This document shows, in pieces, positions 7,726 through 15,943 of a stretch of 64,000 nucleotides of DNA. The position numbers were made by a program, and so were the translations under genes. The DNA lies in assembly GCF_014648475.1 (NCBI RefSeq), contig NZ_BMRE01000018.1:62001-126000 (forward strand). The letters run 5' to 3'. Below the pieces are notes generated by a model. The model saw only the letters and a program-made list of their open reading frames with translations. It was not told the DNA's origin and did not search any database. Within the stretch, counting starts at the first letter, position 1; each line of letters begins with the position of its first letter. This DNA comes from Lentzea flava. Its GTDB lineage: Bacteria > Actinomycetota > Actinomycetes > Mycobacteriales > Pseudonocardiaceae.

Positions 7726-8136
7726 CTAGCGGCGGCGGCCGGCCTTCAGGGGCGCAACGTCCGCACCGTCGTGGGAGATCCGGCACTCGTCCGGCGTCAC
7801 GGCCTCGACGGCCAGCGTCAACTCGCCCTTCACGCCCGTGTAGATGGACTCACCGCGCGAGGCCAGCGACGCGTGCACCCGGTTCGAGTCGGTGAAGTCG
7901 CGCTCGTCCTTCACGCGCTTCTTGCCGGCCTCCTCCGGCCGCGTCGCGCTGCGGAGGTTGACCTCCAGCCAGGCCGCGACCTCGGCGGGCGAGGTGAGCA
8001 CCTCTTCCGGGGTGCGTTCGAGCCGGACCTGCCGAGGGGACGCGTGGTCGAGCGACGTGTGCTCCACGTAGGCGTGCCAGTGGGTGTTGCGCAGTGACCA
8101 GGTCTGTTCGACCGGCCAGTCCTCCTCGGTGGTCAT
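7726..8136 (-). CDS. Conserved hypothetical protein
   Basis: A 136-residue soluble protein with no signal peptide or membrane helix. It is rich in charged residues, ends in LKAGRRR, and has one cysteine in the segment TPDECRISHDGADV. No family is recognised. Its ATG overlaps the stop of the ABC-F gene (ATGA, 8133-8136), so the two are co-translated and the protein is probably made together with the ABC-F factor. Confidence 0.7.
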   Translation of the reverse strand: MTTEEDWPVEQTWSLRNTHWHAYVEHTSLDHASPRQVRLERTPEEVLTSPAEVAAWLEVNLRSATRPEEAGKKRVKDERDFTDSNRVHASLASRGESIYTGVKGELTLAVEAVTPDECRISHDGADVAPLKAGRRR

Positions 8137-9785
8137 GGCCCATATCTTCCACCCTTCACGCGAGGAAACGTGAGGAGGTCACGCACGTTGATCTCGCGAT
8201 CCACCCGCACGGCCGAAGCGAGCCGCCGATCGTGCGTGACCAGCAACAACGTTCCCTCGTAGGTGTCCAGGGCCTGTTCCAGCTGTTCGATTGCCGGCAA
8301 ATCGAGATGGTTCGTCGGTTCGTCGAGAACCAGGCACGTCGTGCCGCGGGCTTGCAGCAACGCCAAGCCCGCGCGCGTTCGTTCACCCGGCGAGAGGTCG
8401 CGAGCCGGTCGCAGCACGCTGTCCGCGCCGAGCCGGAACTTCGCGAGCAACGTGCGCACGTCGACGTCCTGCAGCCCGGTCGCGTCCGCCACGATCCGCA
8501 ACGCGGACGCGTCGGAGGCGAACTCGGCGCGGAGCTGGTCGACCTCGCCGACGACCACCCCCGGCCCGATCGAGCGATCGCCCGAGACCAGCGGGATGCG
8601 ACCGAGGAGCGCGCCGAGCAACGTCGACTTGCCGGAGCCGTTCGGCCCGGTGATCCGCCACCGCTCGCCCGCGCCGATCGTGAGGTCGACCGGTCCCAGC
8701 GTCACGTCACCGCGGCTGATCACGGCCTGCCGCAACGTGAACGCCACCGAGCTGCCCCGCCCCGCCGACGGCAGGGTGAGCCGCAGCTGCCACGGCTCGC
8801 GCGGCTCCTCGACCTCCTCCAGCCTGGCCAGCTGACGGTCCACAACGGACGCTTTGGCCATCAGGTTCTCGGCGGCCTGCCTGCGGCCCGCACGCACGTT
8901 CTTGTCCGGTTCGTCGTTGCGCGCCTTGACACTTCCTGCCCGCCGCACGCCCTGCCGCGACCACTCCTTCACCTGCCGGCTGCGCTGCACGAGCGAGTCG
9001 CGCTTCGCCGCGTAGGCCTCGTACTCCTCCTGCGCACGGCGGTCCGCGTTCAGCTTCTCGTCGACGTAGGCGTCCCACCCGCCACCGAAAACGGTCACCT
9101 TGTGGGAGAACTCGTCGAGCTCGGCGATCGCGGTCGTGGTGCGCGCCAGGAACTCCCGGTCGTGGCTCACCAGCACGATCGCGCCCGGATACCCCCGCAC
9201 GTGGGCTTCCAGCAGATCGAGGCCTCCTGCGTCGAGGTCGTTCGTGGGCTCGTCCAGCAGCAGCACGTCCGCGCGGGTGAGCAGGACGGCGGCCAGCCGC
9301 AGCCGTGCCTGCTGACCGCCCGACAGCTCGTCCGGCGAGCGGCCGTCCAGCAGATCAGCCGGCAGGCCGAGGCGGTCGCAGACCGCGTCCGCGCGTTCGC
9401 CGAAGTCACCGGCACCGATCGCGGTCCAGTGGTCGAGCGCCTCCGGGTAGTCCTCGCCGCCGCCCTCGCCGAGTGCTTCGGCGGAGCGCTGCAGCCACTC
9501 CTCGGCCTGCGCGACGCCGGTGCGGCGGGCGAGGTGGTCGCGGAGCGACTCGCCGGCTCGGTGGTGGGTCTCCTGCGTCAGGTGCGCGACGGTTCCGGTG
9601 GCTGAGACAGATCCGGTCTCGGGTCGCAGCTCTCCGGACAGCAACCGGAGCAACGTGGACTTGCCGACGCCGTTGGGCGCGATCAGACCGACGCGGTCAC
9701 CAGGCGAAACATCGAAATCGACCTCCGAGATCACGGTCCTCGGACCGAACGACAGCGAAATGTTCCTGGCTGTCAGCACGGACAC
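8133..9785 (-). CDS. ABC-F family ATPase
   Basis: About 550 residues with two ATP-binding cassettes and no membrane domain, the ABC-F layout. Cassette 1 has APNGVGKSTL, LSGGQQARLRL and VLLLDEPTNDLD. A charged interdomain linker full of Arg/Lys/Glu follows (about residues 210-290). Cassette 2 has GPNGSGKSTLL, LSPGERTRAGLALL and CLVLDEPTNHLD. ABC-F proteins act on the ribosome in translation quality control or antibiotic protection; the subclass is not clear. GTG at 9785 or 9779 is preferred because upstream codons overlap the divergent sodA promoter. Confidence 0.88.
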   Translation of the reverse strand: MSVLTARNISLSFGPRTVISEVDFDVSPGDRVGLIAPNGVGKSTLLRLLSGELRPETGSVSATGTVAHLTQETHHRAGESLRDHLARRTGVAQAEEWLQRSAEALGEGGGEDYPEALDHWTAIGAGDFGERADAVCDRLGLPADLLDGRSPDELSGGQQARLRLAAVLLTRADVLLLDEPTNDLDAGGLDLLEAHVRGYPGAIVLVSHDREFLARTTTAIAELDEFSHKVTVFGGGWDAYVDEKLNADRRAQEEYEAYAAKRDSLVQRSRQVKEWSRQGVRRAGSVKARNDEPDKNVRAGRRQAAENLMAKASVVDRQLARLEEVEEPREPWQLRLTLPSAGRGSSVAFTLRQAVISRGDVTLGPVDLTIGAGERWRITGPNGSGKSTLLGALLGRIPLVSGDRSIGPGVVVGEVDQLRAEFASDASALRIVADATGLQDVDVRTLLAKFRLGADSVLRPARDLSPGERTRAGLALLQARGTTCLVLDEPTNHLDLPAIEQLEQALDTYEGTLLLVTHDRRLASAVRVDREINVRDLLTFPRVKGGRYGP

Positions 9786-9829
9786 GCTTTCGACGCTACG
9801 TGCCTCCGCAACTGGTTTACTCGGCCTTG

Positions 9830-9846
9830 TTGCTAGTAAGTTGCAA
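9830..9846. promoter_or_regulatory. Nur-like box upstream of superoxide dismutase
   Basis: TTGCTA-GTAAG-TTGCAA fits the tTGCaa-N5-ttGCAA pattern known for the nickel-responsive Fur-family repressor Nur of Streptomyces. It is 30 bp before the sodA ATG, and a further TTGCAA lies at 9858-9863. The same pattern precedes the NRAMP gene at 24739-24755. Confidence 0.55.
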
Positions 9847-9876
9847 GTACCAAGCGATTGCAATTGGGGAGATGTC

Positions 9877-10500
9877 ATGGCCCAGTACGTGCTGCCGGAT
9901 CTCGACTACGACTACGGCGACCTGGAGCCGGCGATCATCGGCGAGATCAACGAGCTGCACCACGGCAAGCACCACGCGGCGTACGTGAAGGGCGCGAACG
10001 ACACGCTGGAGCAGATCGAGGAGGCCCGCGAGAAGGAGGCCTTCGGCTCGATCGTCGGCCTGGAGACCACGCTGGCGTTCCACCTGGCCGGCCACGCGCT
10101 GCACCAGGTGTGGTGGAAGAACCTCAGCCCGAACGGTGGCGACAAGCCGGTCGGCGAGCTCGCGGCGGCCATCGACGAGCACTTCGGTTCGTTCGACAAG
10201 TTCCGCGCCCAGCTCAACGCGGCCGCGTCGAGCATCCAGGGTTCCGGCTGGGGCATCCTCGCGTGGGAGCCGGTCGGCCAGAAGCTGATCACGCAGCAGC
10301 TCAAGGACCACCACTCGAACCTGTCGATCGCGACCACGCCGCTGCTCGCGTTCGACATCTGGGAGCACGCGTACTACCTGCAGTACCGCAACCTGAAGGC
10401 CGACTACATCTCGGCGCTGTGGAACGTCGTCAACTGGGAGGACGTCTCCGCGCGCTTCGAGGCCGCCCGCGCGGGGAAGAACGGCCTGCAGCTGGGCTGA
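9877..10500 (+). CDS. sodA: Superoxide dismutase, Fe/Mn type
   Basis: A 207-residue cytosolic enzyme that disproportionates superoxide. It shows the whole Fe/Mn-SOD pattern: YVLPDLDYDYGDLEP, the first metal histidine in ELHHGKHH, FHLAGHALHQVWWKNL with the second histidine, WGILAWEPVG, and the metal-binding DIWEHAYYLQYRN near the C terminus. Iron and manganese forms cannot be told apart reliably by eye. ATG at 9877 follows GGGGAG. The gene has its own promoter region, shared with the divergent ABC-F gene, containing a Nur-like box. That suggests nickel-dependent repression, as for S. coelicolor sodF. Confidence 0.95.
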   Translation: MAQYVLPDLDYDYGDLEPAIIGEINELHHGKHHAAYVKGANDTLEQIEEAREKEAFGSIVGLETTLAFHLAGHALHQVWWKNLSPNGGDKPVGELAAAIDEHFGSFDKFRAQLNAAASSIQGSGWGILAWEPVGQKLITQQLKDHHSNLSIATTPLLAFDIWEHAYYLQYRNLKADYISALWNVVNWEDVSARFEAARAGKNGLQLG

Positions 10501-10547
10501 TCTTCGGCGGTGGATGCTCCGACACAGCTTCCCGCCCGCCGAACACG

Positions 10548-10583
10548 ACGAGGCCCCCGCTCTGCCCAGAGCGGGGGCCTCGT
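10548..10583 (+). terminator. Strong hairpin terminator after sodA
   Basis: A perfect stem (10548-10564 with 10567-10583) built on GAGGCCCCCGCTCT follows sodA by about 47 bp and lies ahead of the convergent FetB-like gene. It has no U-tract. Confidence 0.75.
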
Positions 10584-10627
10584 CCGTTCCCGAACTGACT
10601 GCCGCTCCCACCACGAAGCGACGCGAC

Positions 10628-10646
10628 TTAGGTTAGCCTAACTTCG
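10628..10646. promoter_or_regulatory. IdeR/DmdR-like iron box at the 3' end of the FetB-like gene
   Basis: TTAGGTTAGCCTAACTTCG matches 15 of 19 positions of the actinobacterial iron-box palindrome (TTAGGTTAG-G-CTAACCTAA), with one half-site perfect. It covers the stop codon and last five codons of the permease gene and is not upstream of any gene seen here. It may be a chance match or a relic. Confidence 0.4.
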
Positions 10647-11392
10647 CCTTCTTGGGAAGCCCGTCGGAGAAGACCCCTCGCGACCAGCTCGACCACGGTG
10701 GCGACCGCGGCCACCTCGACCGCGAGCAACGCGAGCAGGACCACGAGTTGTAGTGCCCCGGCCTGCCACACGGGAGCCCCTCCGAGCAGCATTCCCACAA
10801 ATGCACCCGGAAGAGTGACAAGACCGACGGTCCTGGTCTGGTCGAGCGGCGGCAGCAACGCCTCGGCGGCGGGGTACCGGATGATCAACCTCGCCGCGGC
10901 CGGTTCCAGGAACCCCAGCGCGAGCGCGGCCTCGTACTCGCCGTGACGGTCCCGGAGGGCGTCGAGTGCCCTTCTCGTCGAGAGCGTCGTCGCGGTCATA
11001 GCGCCGCCGATGAGGATGCCGCCCACCGGGATCAGGGCGATGCCCTCGACCGGCAGGAGCCCGATGAGGATCAGCAACGCCAGCGCGGGCACCGTGCCGA
11101 TCAGAATCGCCACCGCCACCCAGATGCCGCGTCTGCCGGTCCTGGTGCGCGCCGCCGACGTCGCCGTGGCGACCACGGCCATCACGACCAGGAACACGCC
11201 GACGAGGCCGAGGTGCCGCAGCACGAACGTGATCACCGCGCTGACCGCGGCGAGCTGGAGGACGGCGCGAGCGGCGGCGGAGAGGAACGGCTTCGGGGTG
11301 GTGAGACCCGTAGCCCAGGCGATCGCTCCGGCGGCGACCGTGAAGACGACGCAGACGATCAGCAGCCGGACCCAGTCGGTGACGGCGATCAT
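10628..11392 (-). CDS. FetB/YbbM-type (UPF0014) ABC permease
   Basis: A 254-residue integral membrane protein with about seven helices. It has the family signature PVGGILIGGAMTATTLSTRRALDALRDR followed by the glutamate-rich EYEAALALGF and the LPGAFVGMLLGGAPVWQAG segment. Related FetB acts with the ATPase FetA in iron export in E. coli. No ATPase partner gene is adjacent, so a partner would have to be encoded elsewhere. It lies 3 bp downstream of the DUF2530 gene and is probably in one operon with it. An iron-box-like palindrome overlaps its stop codon. Confidence 0.8.
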   Translation of the reverse strand: MIAVTDWVRLLIVCVVFTVAAGAIAWATGLTTPKPFLSAAARAVLQLAAVSAVITFVLRHLGLVGVFLVVMAVVATATSAARTRTGRRGIWVAVAILIGTVPALALLILIGLLPVEGIALIPVGGILIGGAMTATTLSTRRALDALRDRHGEYEAALALGFLEPAAARLIIRYPAAEALLPPLDQTRTVGLVTLPGAFVGMLLGGAPVWQAGALQLVVLLALLAVEVAAVATVVELVARGLLRRASQEGEVRLT

Positions 11393-11395
11393 GAA

Positions 11396-11659
11396 CTACA
11401 CGTCTTCGAGACCCTGTTGCGCAGTTCGTGATCCTCGCCTCGCGGCCCGGCGTTGCCAGTAGAACACTCCGTACCCGATGATCCCGAGCAGACCGCCGGA
11501 CAGAGTCGTCCAGAGCAGCGTGCCGTTCGAGCGATCCACCACGAGTACCACGAGAAACCCGAGGAACCACAGCGCGGTTCCACCGACGACGACCGGCACG
11601 GGGTCGGCCAGCCGGTGCGGCAGCGGCGGCGGATGCGGGGCGGAGTCGCGTTCGGACAC
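11396..11659 (-). CDS. DUF2530 small membrane protein
   Basis: 87 residues from GTG 11659. Two hydrophobic helices (ALWFLGFLVVLVVD and LLWTTLSGGLLGIIGYGVFYW) are followed by a basic tail RRAARRGSRTAQQGL, the pattern of DUF2530 proteins (from memory Rv0879c in M. tuberculosis). The start is 16 bp from the divergent purine permease ATG, so the two promoters must overlap the opposing coding starts or use leaderless transcripts. Function is unknown. Confidence 0.7.
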   Translation of the reverse strand: MSERDSAPHPPPLPHRLADPVPVVVGGTALWFLGFLVVLVVDRSNGTLLWTTLSGGLLGIIGYGVFYWQRRAARRGSRTAQQGLEDV

Positions 11660-11675
11660 ATCGTTAGGAGACCAG

Positions 11676-13109
11676 ATGCTGGACGGGTTCTTCAAGATTT
11701 CGGAGCGCGGGTCGACCGTGGCTCGCGAACTGCGTGGCGGCGTCGTCACGTTCTTCACGATGGCCTACATCGTGGTGCTCAACCCGCTGATCATCGGCAG
11801 CTTCGCCCCGACGGGACCGGGCGCGCACCCGGACGTCCTCGGCAACATCCTGCCCGTCGGCCAGGTCGCCGCGGTCACCGCGCTGGTGGCCGGCGTGATG
11901 ACCATCCTCTTCGGACTCGTCGCCAACTACCCGTTCGCGCTGGCGACCGGTCTCGGCATCAACTCCTTCGTGGCGGTCTCCGTCGCGGCCAAGGTGTCGT
12001 GGCCGGAGGCGATGGGCCTGATCCTCGTCAACGGCCTGGTCGTCCTCCTCCTGGTGCTCACGGGCGTGCGGACCGCGGTGTTCAACGCGGTGCCGAACGA
12101 GCTCAAAGCCGCGATCGCGGTCGGCATCGGCCTGTTCATCACGTTCATCGGCCTGGTCGACGCGGGCTTCGTGCGCCGCCTGCCGGACGCCGCCAACACC
12201 ACCGTGCCGGTCGGCCTGGGCATCAACGGCTCCATCGCGAGCTGGCCGACGCTGGTCTTCGTGGTCGGGCTCGTCGTCACCGGCGTGCTGTTCGCCCGCA
12301 GGGTCAAGGGCGCGATCCTGATCGGCATCGTCGCCACCGCGATCTTCGCGATCGTCCTCGAGGCCATCGTCAAGGCCGGTCCGTCGGCGGGCACCAACGC
12401 CAAGGGCTGGAACCTCGGCTACCCGGCACTGCCGGACAAGATCTTCGACGTGCCGGACCTGTCGCTGCTCGGCGACGTGTCGTTCGGCGCCTGGACGCGG
12501 CTCCCCGCGCTGGCGGCCGCACTGATCGTCTTCACGCTGGTGCTCACCGACTTCTTCGACACCGTCGGCACGATGACCGGCCTCGGCAAGGAAGCGGACC
12601 TCATCGACAAGGACGGCCAGCTGCCGGGCGTCAGCAAGGCCCTGTTCGTCGACGGCCTCGGCGCCGTCGCCGGTGGTGCCGCGTCCAGCTCGTCGAACAC
12701 CGTCTACATCGAGTCGGCGTCCGGCATCGCGGAGGGCGCCCGCACGGGTCTCGCGAACGTCGTGACCGGTGTGCTCTTCCTGCTGGCGATGTTCTTCACG
12801 CCGCTCTACGAGATCGTCCCGATCGAGGCGGCCGCCCCGGCGCTGGTGATCGTCGGCGCGCTGATGATGATGCAGATCCGCGAGATCGACTTCACCGACT
12901 TCACGGTGGCGCTGCCCGCGTTCCTCACCATCGTCGTCATGCCGTTCACCTACTCCATCGCGAACGGCATCGGCGCGGGCTTCGTGAGTTTCGTGCTGCT
13001 GAGGGCTCTGACCGGCAAGGCCCGCGGCGTCCACCCGCTGATGTGGATCGTGGCCGCAGCCTTTGTCGTCTACTTCGCGCTGGGACCGATCCAGAGCCTG
13101 CTCACCTGA
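11676..13109 (+). CDS. NCS2-family (AzgA-like) purine permease
   Basis: A 477-residue membrane protein with about 12-14 helices. AzgA-type features are GVVTFFTMAYIVVLNP near the N terminus, GLGINSFVAV, the substrate/proton region FFDTVGTMTGLGKEADLID, and the nucleobase loop GAVAGGAASSSSNTVYIESASGIAEGARTGLANVVTG. It probably imports adenine, guanine or hypoxanthine with protons. ATG 11676 has TAGGAG 5 nt upstream. A MarR gene follows after 40 bp. Confidence 0.9.
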   Translation: MLDGFFKISERGSTVARELRGGVVTFFTMAYIVVLNPLIIGSFAPTGPGAHPDVLGNILPVGQVAAVTALVAGVMTILFGLVANYPFALATGLGINSFVAVSVAAKVSWPEAMGLILVNGLVVLLLVLTGVRTAVFNAVPNELKAAIAVGIGLFITFIGLVDAGFVRRLPDAANTTVPVGLGINGSIASWPTLVFVVGLVVTGVLFARRVKGAILIGIVATAIFAIVLEAIVKAGPSAGTNAKGWNLGYPALPDKIFDVPDLSLLGDVSFGAWTRLPALAAALIVFTLVLTDFFDTVGTMTGLGKEADLIDKDGQLPGVSKALFVDGLGAVAGGAASSSSNTVYIESASGIAEGARTGLANVVTGVLFLLAMFFTPLYEIVPIEAAAPALVIVGALMMMQIREIDFTDFTVALPAFLTIVVMPFTYSIANGIGAGFVSFVLLRALTGKARGVHPLMWIVAAAFVVYFALGPIQSLLT

Positions 13110-13149
13110 CCTTTCGGCAGGAAACTATTTCGTGAGGTATGCTAACTAC

Positions 13150-13575
13150 GTGGCGACCGAACAGCACGGACTGGCGAGCAAGCTCAGGCTTGCCGTCGTC
13201 CGCCTCAACCGTCGCCTGCGGGCACAGCGCACCAACTCGTCGGTGTCGCTCACGCAGGTGTCCGCGCTGTCCACACTGCACAAGTGCGGACCGCTGACCC
13301 CGGGCGAACTGGCGGCCAAGGAAGGCGTGCAACCGCCGTCGATGACGCGCGTGATCGCCGCCCTGGAGGAGTTCGGCTTCGCGACGCGCAGCCCTCACCC
13401 GACCGACGGCCGTCAAGCCATCGTCGAGCTGACCGGCGAAGGCTTGTCGTACCTGGAAGACGAGATCACCGCGCGCGAGGCGTGGCTGGACAAGCGGCTG
13501 GCGGAGCTGGAACCCGAGGAACGGGAACTGCTCTCCCAGGCCGCCGAGATCATCGACAGGATGGCGGGGCAGTAA
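13150..13575 (+). CDS. MarR-family regulator (Rv0880-like)
   Basis: 141 residues from GTG 13150. The winged helix contains LTPGELAAKEGVQPPSMTRVIAALEEFGFATRSPHPTDGRQAIVEL, with a shorter wing (TDGRQ) than the 2067 MarR protein. A TATGCT element 6 bp before the start suggests a leaderless or near-leaderless transcript. Gene neighbours (DUF2530, MFS) resemble the Rv0879c-Rv0880 region of M. tuberculosis. It is 4 bp upstream of an MFS exporter gene, its most likely target. Confidence 0.88.
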   Translation: MATEQHGLASKLRLAVVRLNRRLRAQRTNSSVSLTQVSALSTLHKCGPLTPGELAAKEGVQPPSMTRVIAALEEFGFATRSPHPTDGRQAIVELTGEGLSYLEDEITAREAWLDKRLAELEPEERELLSQAAEIIDRMAGQ

Positions 13576-13579
13576 CGAC

Positions 13580-14902
13580 GTGGCCGGGTACGCGGGTGGT
13601 GGAGCGGACACTTCGCCACCTCGCCGTACCGGAATGTTCGGATCGTTAGGTATCTACAACTATCGCCTCTACGCCTCCGGGCAGATCATCTCGCTCGTCG
13701 GCGTCTGGATGCAGCGGGTGGCCCAGGACTGGCTCGTCCTGGAGCTCACCAACGGCTCCCCCGTCGCACTGGGCTTCGCGGCGTCGCTGCAGTTCCTGCC
13801 GGTGTTGCTGCTGTCGATGTGGGGCGGCGTGCTCGCCGACCGCATGGACAAGCGCAAGCTGTTGCTGTGGCTCGAATCCGCGCTGGGCGTCTGCGCACTG
13901 GCGCTGGGCCTGCTCGACGTCACCGGCGTCGTCCAGCTCTGGCACGTCTTCGTGCTCTGCTTCCTGCTCGGCTGCTTCTCGGCCGTGGAAACGCCGGTGC
14001 GCCAGTCGTTCGTCGTCGAGATGGTCGGCCGCGAGTCCCTGACGAACGCCGTGGCGATCAACTCGATGATGTTCAACCTCGCCCGCATCGTCGGCCCGGC
14101 CATCGCGGGCGTGACCATCGTGGCCATCGGCACCGGCTGGGTGTTCCTGGCCAACGCCATCAGCTTCGTGGGCGTGGTCGGCGGCATCTGGCTGATGCGC
14201 ACGTCGCAACTCCTGCGCTCCGACCCCGTGCCACGGGAGAAGGGCCAGCTGCTCTCCGGCCTCCGGTACGTGCGGCACCGGCCGGACCTGCTGGCCGTGA
14301 TGCTGCTGGTGTTCTTCATCTCCACGTTCGGCATGAACTTCTACATGACGCTGGCGATCATGGCCCGCAACGTCTTCGGCGGCGACGCCGACGCGTACGG
14401 CCTGCTGTCGACGTTGATCGCGGTCGGCACCTTCGCGGGCGCCACGCTGGCGACCAGGCGCAAGAAACCCAGGATGACCGTGTTCATCGGCTCCGGTCTG
14501 GTGTTCGGCCTGCTGGAGATCGTGTCGGGGGTGATGCCGACGATGCTCCTGACGGGACTGATGATGATCCCGGTGGGCGTCGCGATGATGACCTTCAACA
14601 CCACCGCGAACGCGACCGTCCAGCTGGCCGTGGAACCCGAGATGCGCGGCCGGGTCATGGGCATCTACATGCTGGTGTTCCTGGGCGGAAACCCCGTCGG
14701 CGGCCCGCTGATGGGCTGGCTGGGCGAGATCAACGGCCGCGCGCCGATCATCGTCGGCGGCGCGGTGTCGATGCTCGTGACGATCACCGCGTGGATCATC
14801 CTGCGGAAGCGCGGCGACATCCCGCCGCTGGGGAGGAAGCCGGCCGACGAGTCAGCCGCTCCCAGTTCCCCGACCCGATCGCAGCCTTCTCTTCATCGCT
14901 GA
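13580..14902 (+). CDS. MFS exporter
   Basis: 440 residues, GTG start 4 bp after the MarR gene. It has twelve predicted helices of the enterobactin-exporter-like MFS group, with IYNYRLYASGQIISLVGVWMQRVAQDWLVL at the start, the loop motif GGVLADRMDKRKLL between helices 2 and 3, and PVRQSFVVEMVGRESLTNAVAINSMMFNLARIVGPAIAG. It likely exports a drug-like or secreted compound under control of the MarR partner. Its last 107 bp overlap the convergent amidohydrolase gene; both C-terminal tails there are outside conserved domains. Confidence 0.88.
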   Translation: MAGYAGGGADTSPPRRTGMFGSLGIYNYRLYASGQIISLVGVWMQRVAQDWLVLELTNGSPVALGFAASLQFLPVLLLSMWGGVLADRMDKRKLLLWLESALGVCALALGLLDVTGVVQLWHVFVLCFLLGCFSAVETPVRQSFVVEMVGRESLTNAVAINSMMFNLARIVGPAIAGVTIVAIGTGWVFLANAISFVGVVGGIWLMRTSQLLRSDPVPREKGQLLSGLRYVRHRPDLLAVMLLVFFISTFGMNFYMTLAIMARNVFGGDADAYGLLSTLIAVGTFAGATLATRRKKPRMTVFIGSGLVFGLLEIVSGVMPTMLLTGLMMIPVGVAMMTFNTTANATVQLAVEPEMRGRVMGIYMLVFLGGNPVGGPLMGWLGEINGRAPIIVGGAVSMLVTITAWIILRKRGDIPPLGRKPADESAAPSSPTRSQPSLHR

Positions 14903-15854
14903 ACGGCGCGCGTTCGAGGAACGCCCTGGCCGTGCCTCCGCTCGTGTCCAGGTAGGGGAAGCCACCGGGCCGCGTGCCGAACGTGTACGGGTAGTCGGTC
15001 GAGTAGAGCATCCGGTCCGTGCCGACGACTTCCGCGGTCCACCGCAGATAGCGGTCGCTGACCGTGCCGCTGCCGGCGATCCAGAAGTTCTGCCGGAAGT
15101 AGTCGGCCAACGGCTGGCGCAGCCCGGCCATCTCCTCCAGAAAGCCGACGTGGTCGAGGTAGAACAACACGACCTCACCCCAGTGCCCCGCGATCACCTG
15201 CAGTTCGGGGTGCCGGTCGAACACGCCGGAGAAGATCATCCGCAGGTACTGCACGCCGAGGTCGTAGTACCACCCCAGCCCCGCGGTGGCCAGCACCGGT
15301 CCAAGGCCGCCCGGCAGCCCGGAGTAGTACGCCTCCTGCACCGCCGCCACCGGGGCCTGCGGGTGGAAGTGCAGCGGAACGCCGAGCCGCGCGGCCGCGC
15401 CGTAGAGCTCGTCGAACTCCGGCGCGTCGGCCAGCCTGTCGCCGGTCCGCCCGTACAACATGGCACCGCGAAAGCCGAGCTGTCCGATGGCCCGCTCCAG
15501 CTCCGCCACGGCAGCGTCCGGTGACGCGGTCGGGATGGCCGCGAACGCCTGGAACCGGTCCGGGTGAGCCGCGACGATCTCGGCGAGCGCGTCGTTGGCC
15601 TCCCGCGCCACCCGCACGGCCTCCGCTGCCGGGAGGTTCTGCACGCCCGGACTGGACAGCGACAACACCGCGACGTCGAGGCCCTGGTCGTCCATGTCGG
15701 CCAGGCGCCCCTCACCGACGTCGCGCAGCCGCCGCGTGACCGGGTGGTCGTCCGGGTAGCGGTGCGGCTGCAACCCCGCCTTCGCCCACGCGTCCCGCAC
15801 GACCGGAAGCAGCACGTGCTCTTCGAGCCCGATGATGCGCAGTTTCTCCACCAT
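14796..15854 (-). CDS. Amidohydrolase family 2 (ACMSD-like) protein
   Basis: A 352-residue TIM-barrel metal enzyme of the amidohydrolase-2 group. It has IGLEEHVLLP in place of the classic HxH strand, DMDDQGLDVAVLSLSSPGVQ, FRGAMLYGRTGDR, PLHFHPQAP, VIAGHWGE with the metal histidine, and LYSTDYPYTFGT with the catalytic aspartate. Members decarboxylate or hydrate aromatic acids; the substrate is unknown. The start region carries CGTTATCG in opposite orientations (about 15868 and 15936), possible operator halves. It is not in an operon. Confidence 0.82.
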   Translation of the reverse strand: MVEKLRIIGLEEHVLLPVVRDAWAKAGLQPHRYPDDHPVTRRLRDVGEGRLADMDDQGLDVAVLSLSSPGVQNLPAAEAVRVAREANDALAEIVAAHPDRFQAFAAIPTASPDAAVAELERAIGQLGFRGAMLYGRTGDRLADAPEFDELYGAAARLGVPLHFHPQAPVAAVQEAYYSGLPGGLGPVLATAGLGWYYDLGVQYLRMIFSGVFDRHPELQVIAGHWGEVVLFYLDHVGFLEEMAGLRQPLADYFRQNFWIAGSGTVSDRYLRWTAEVVGTDRMLYSTDYPYTFGTRPGGFPYLDTSGGTARAFLERAPFSDEEKAAIGSGNWERLTRRPASSPAAGCRRASAG

Positions 15855-15943
15855 GTCCCCCGCACTCGCGTTATCGCCGATACGCGACCAACGTTAGCAC
15901 GGATATTAGCGGTGGAAACGAGGCTTTGTTAGCCCCGATAACG

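Noticed and set aside
15868..15943. Inverted CGTTATCG copies as an operator for the amidohydrolase gene
   Set aside because: The copies are about 70 bp apart, imperfectly extended and no regulator gene adjoins them; mentioned in the gene entry but not called.
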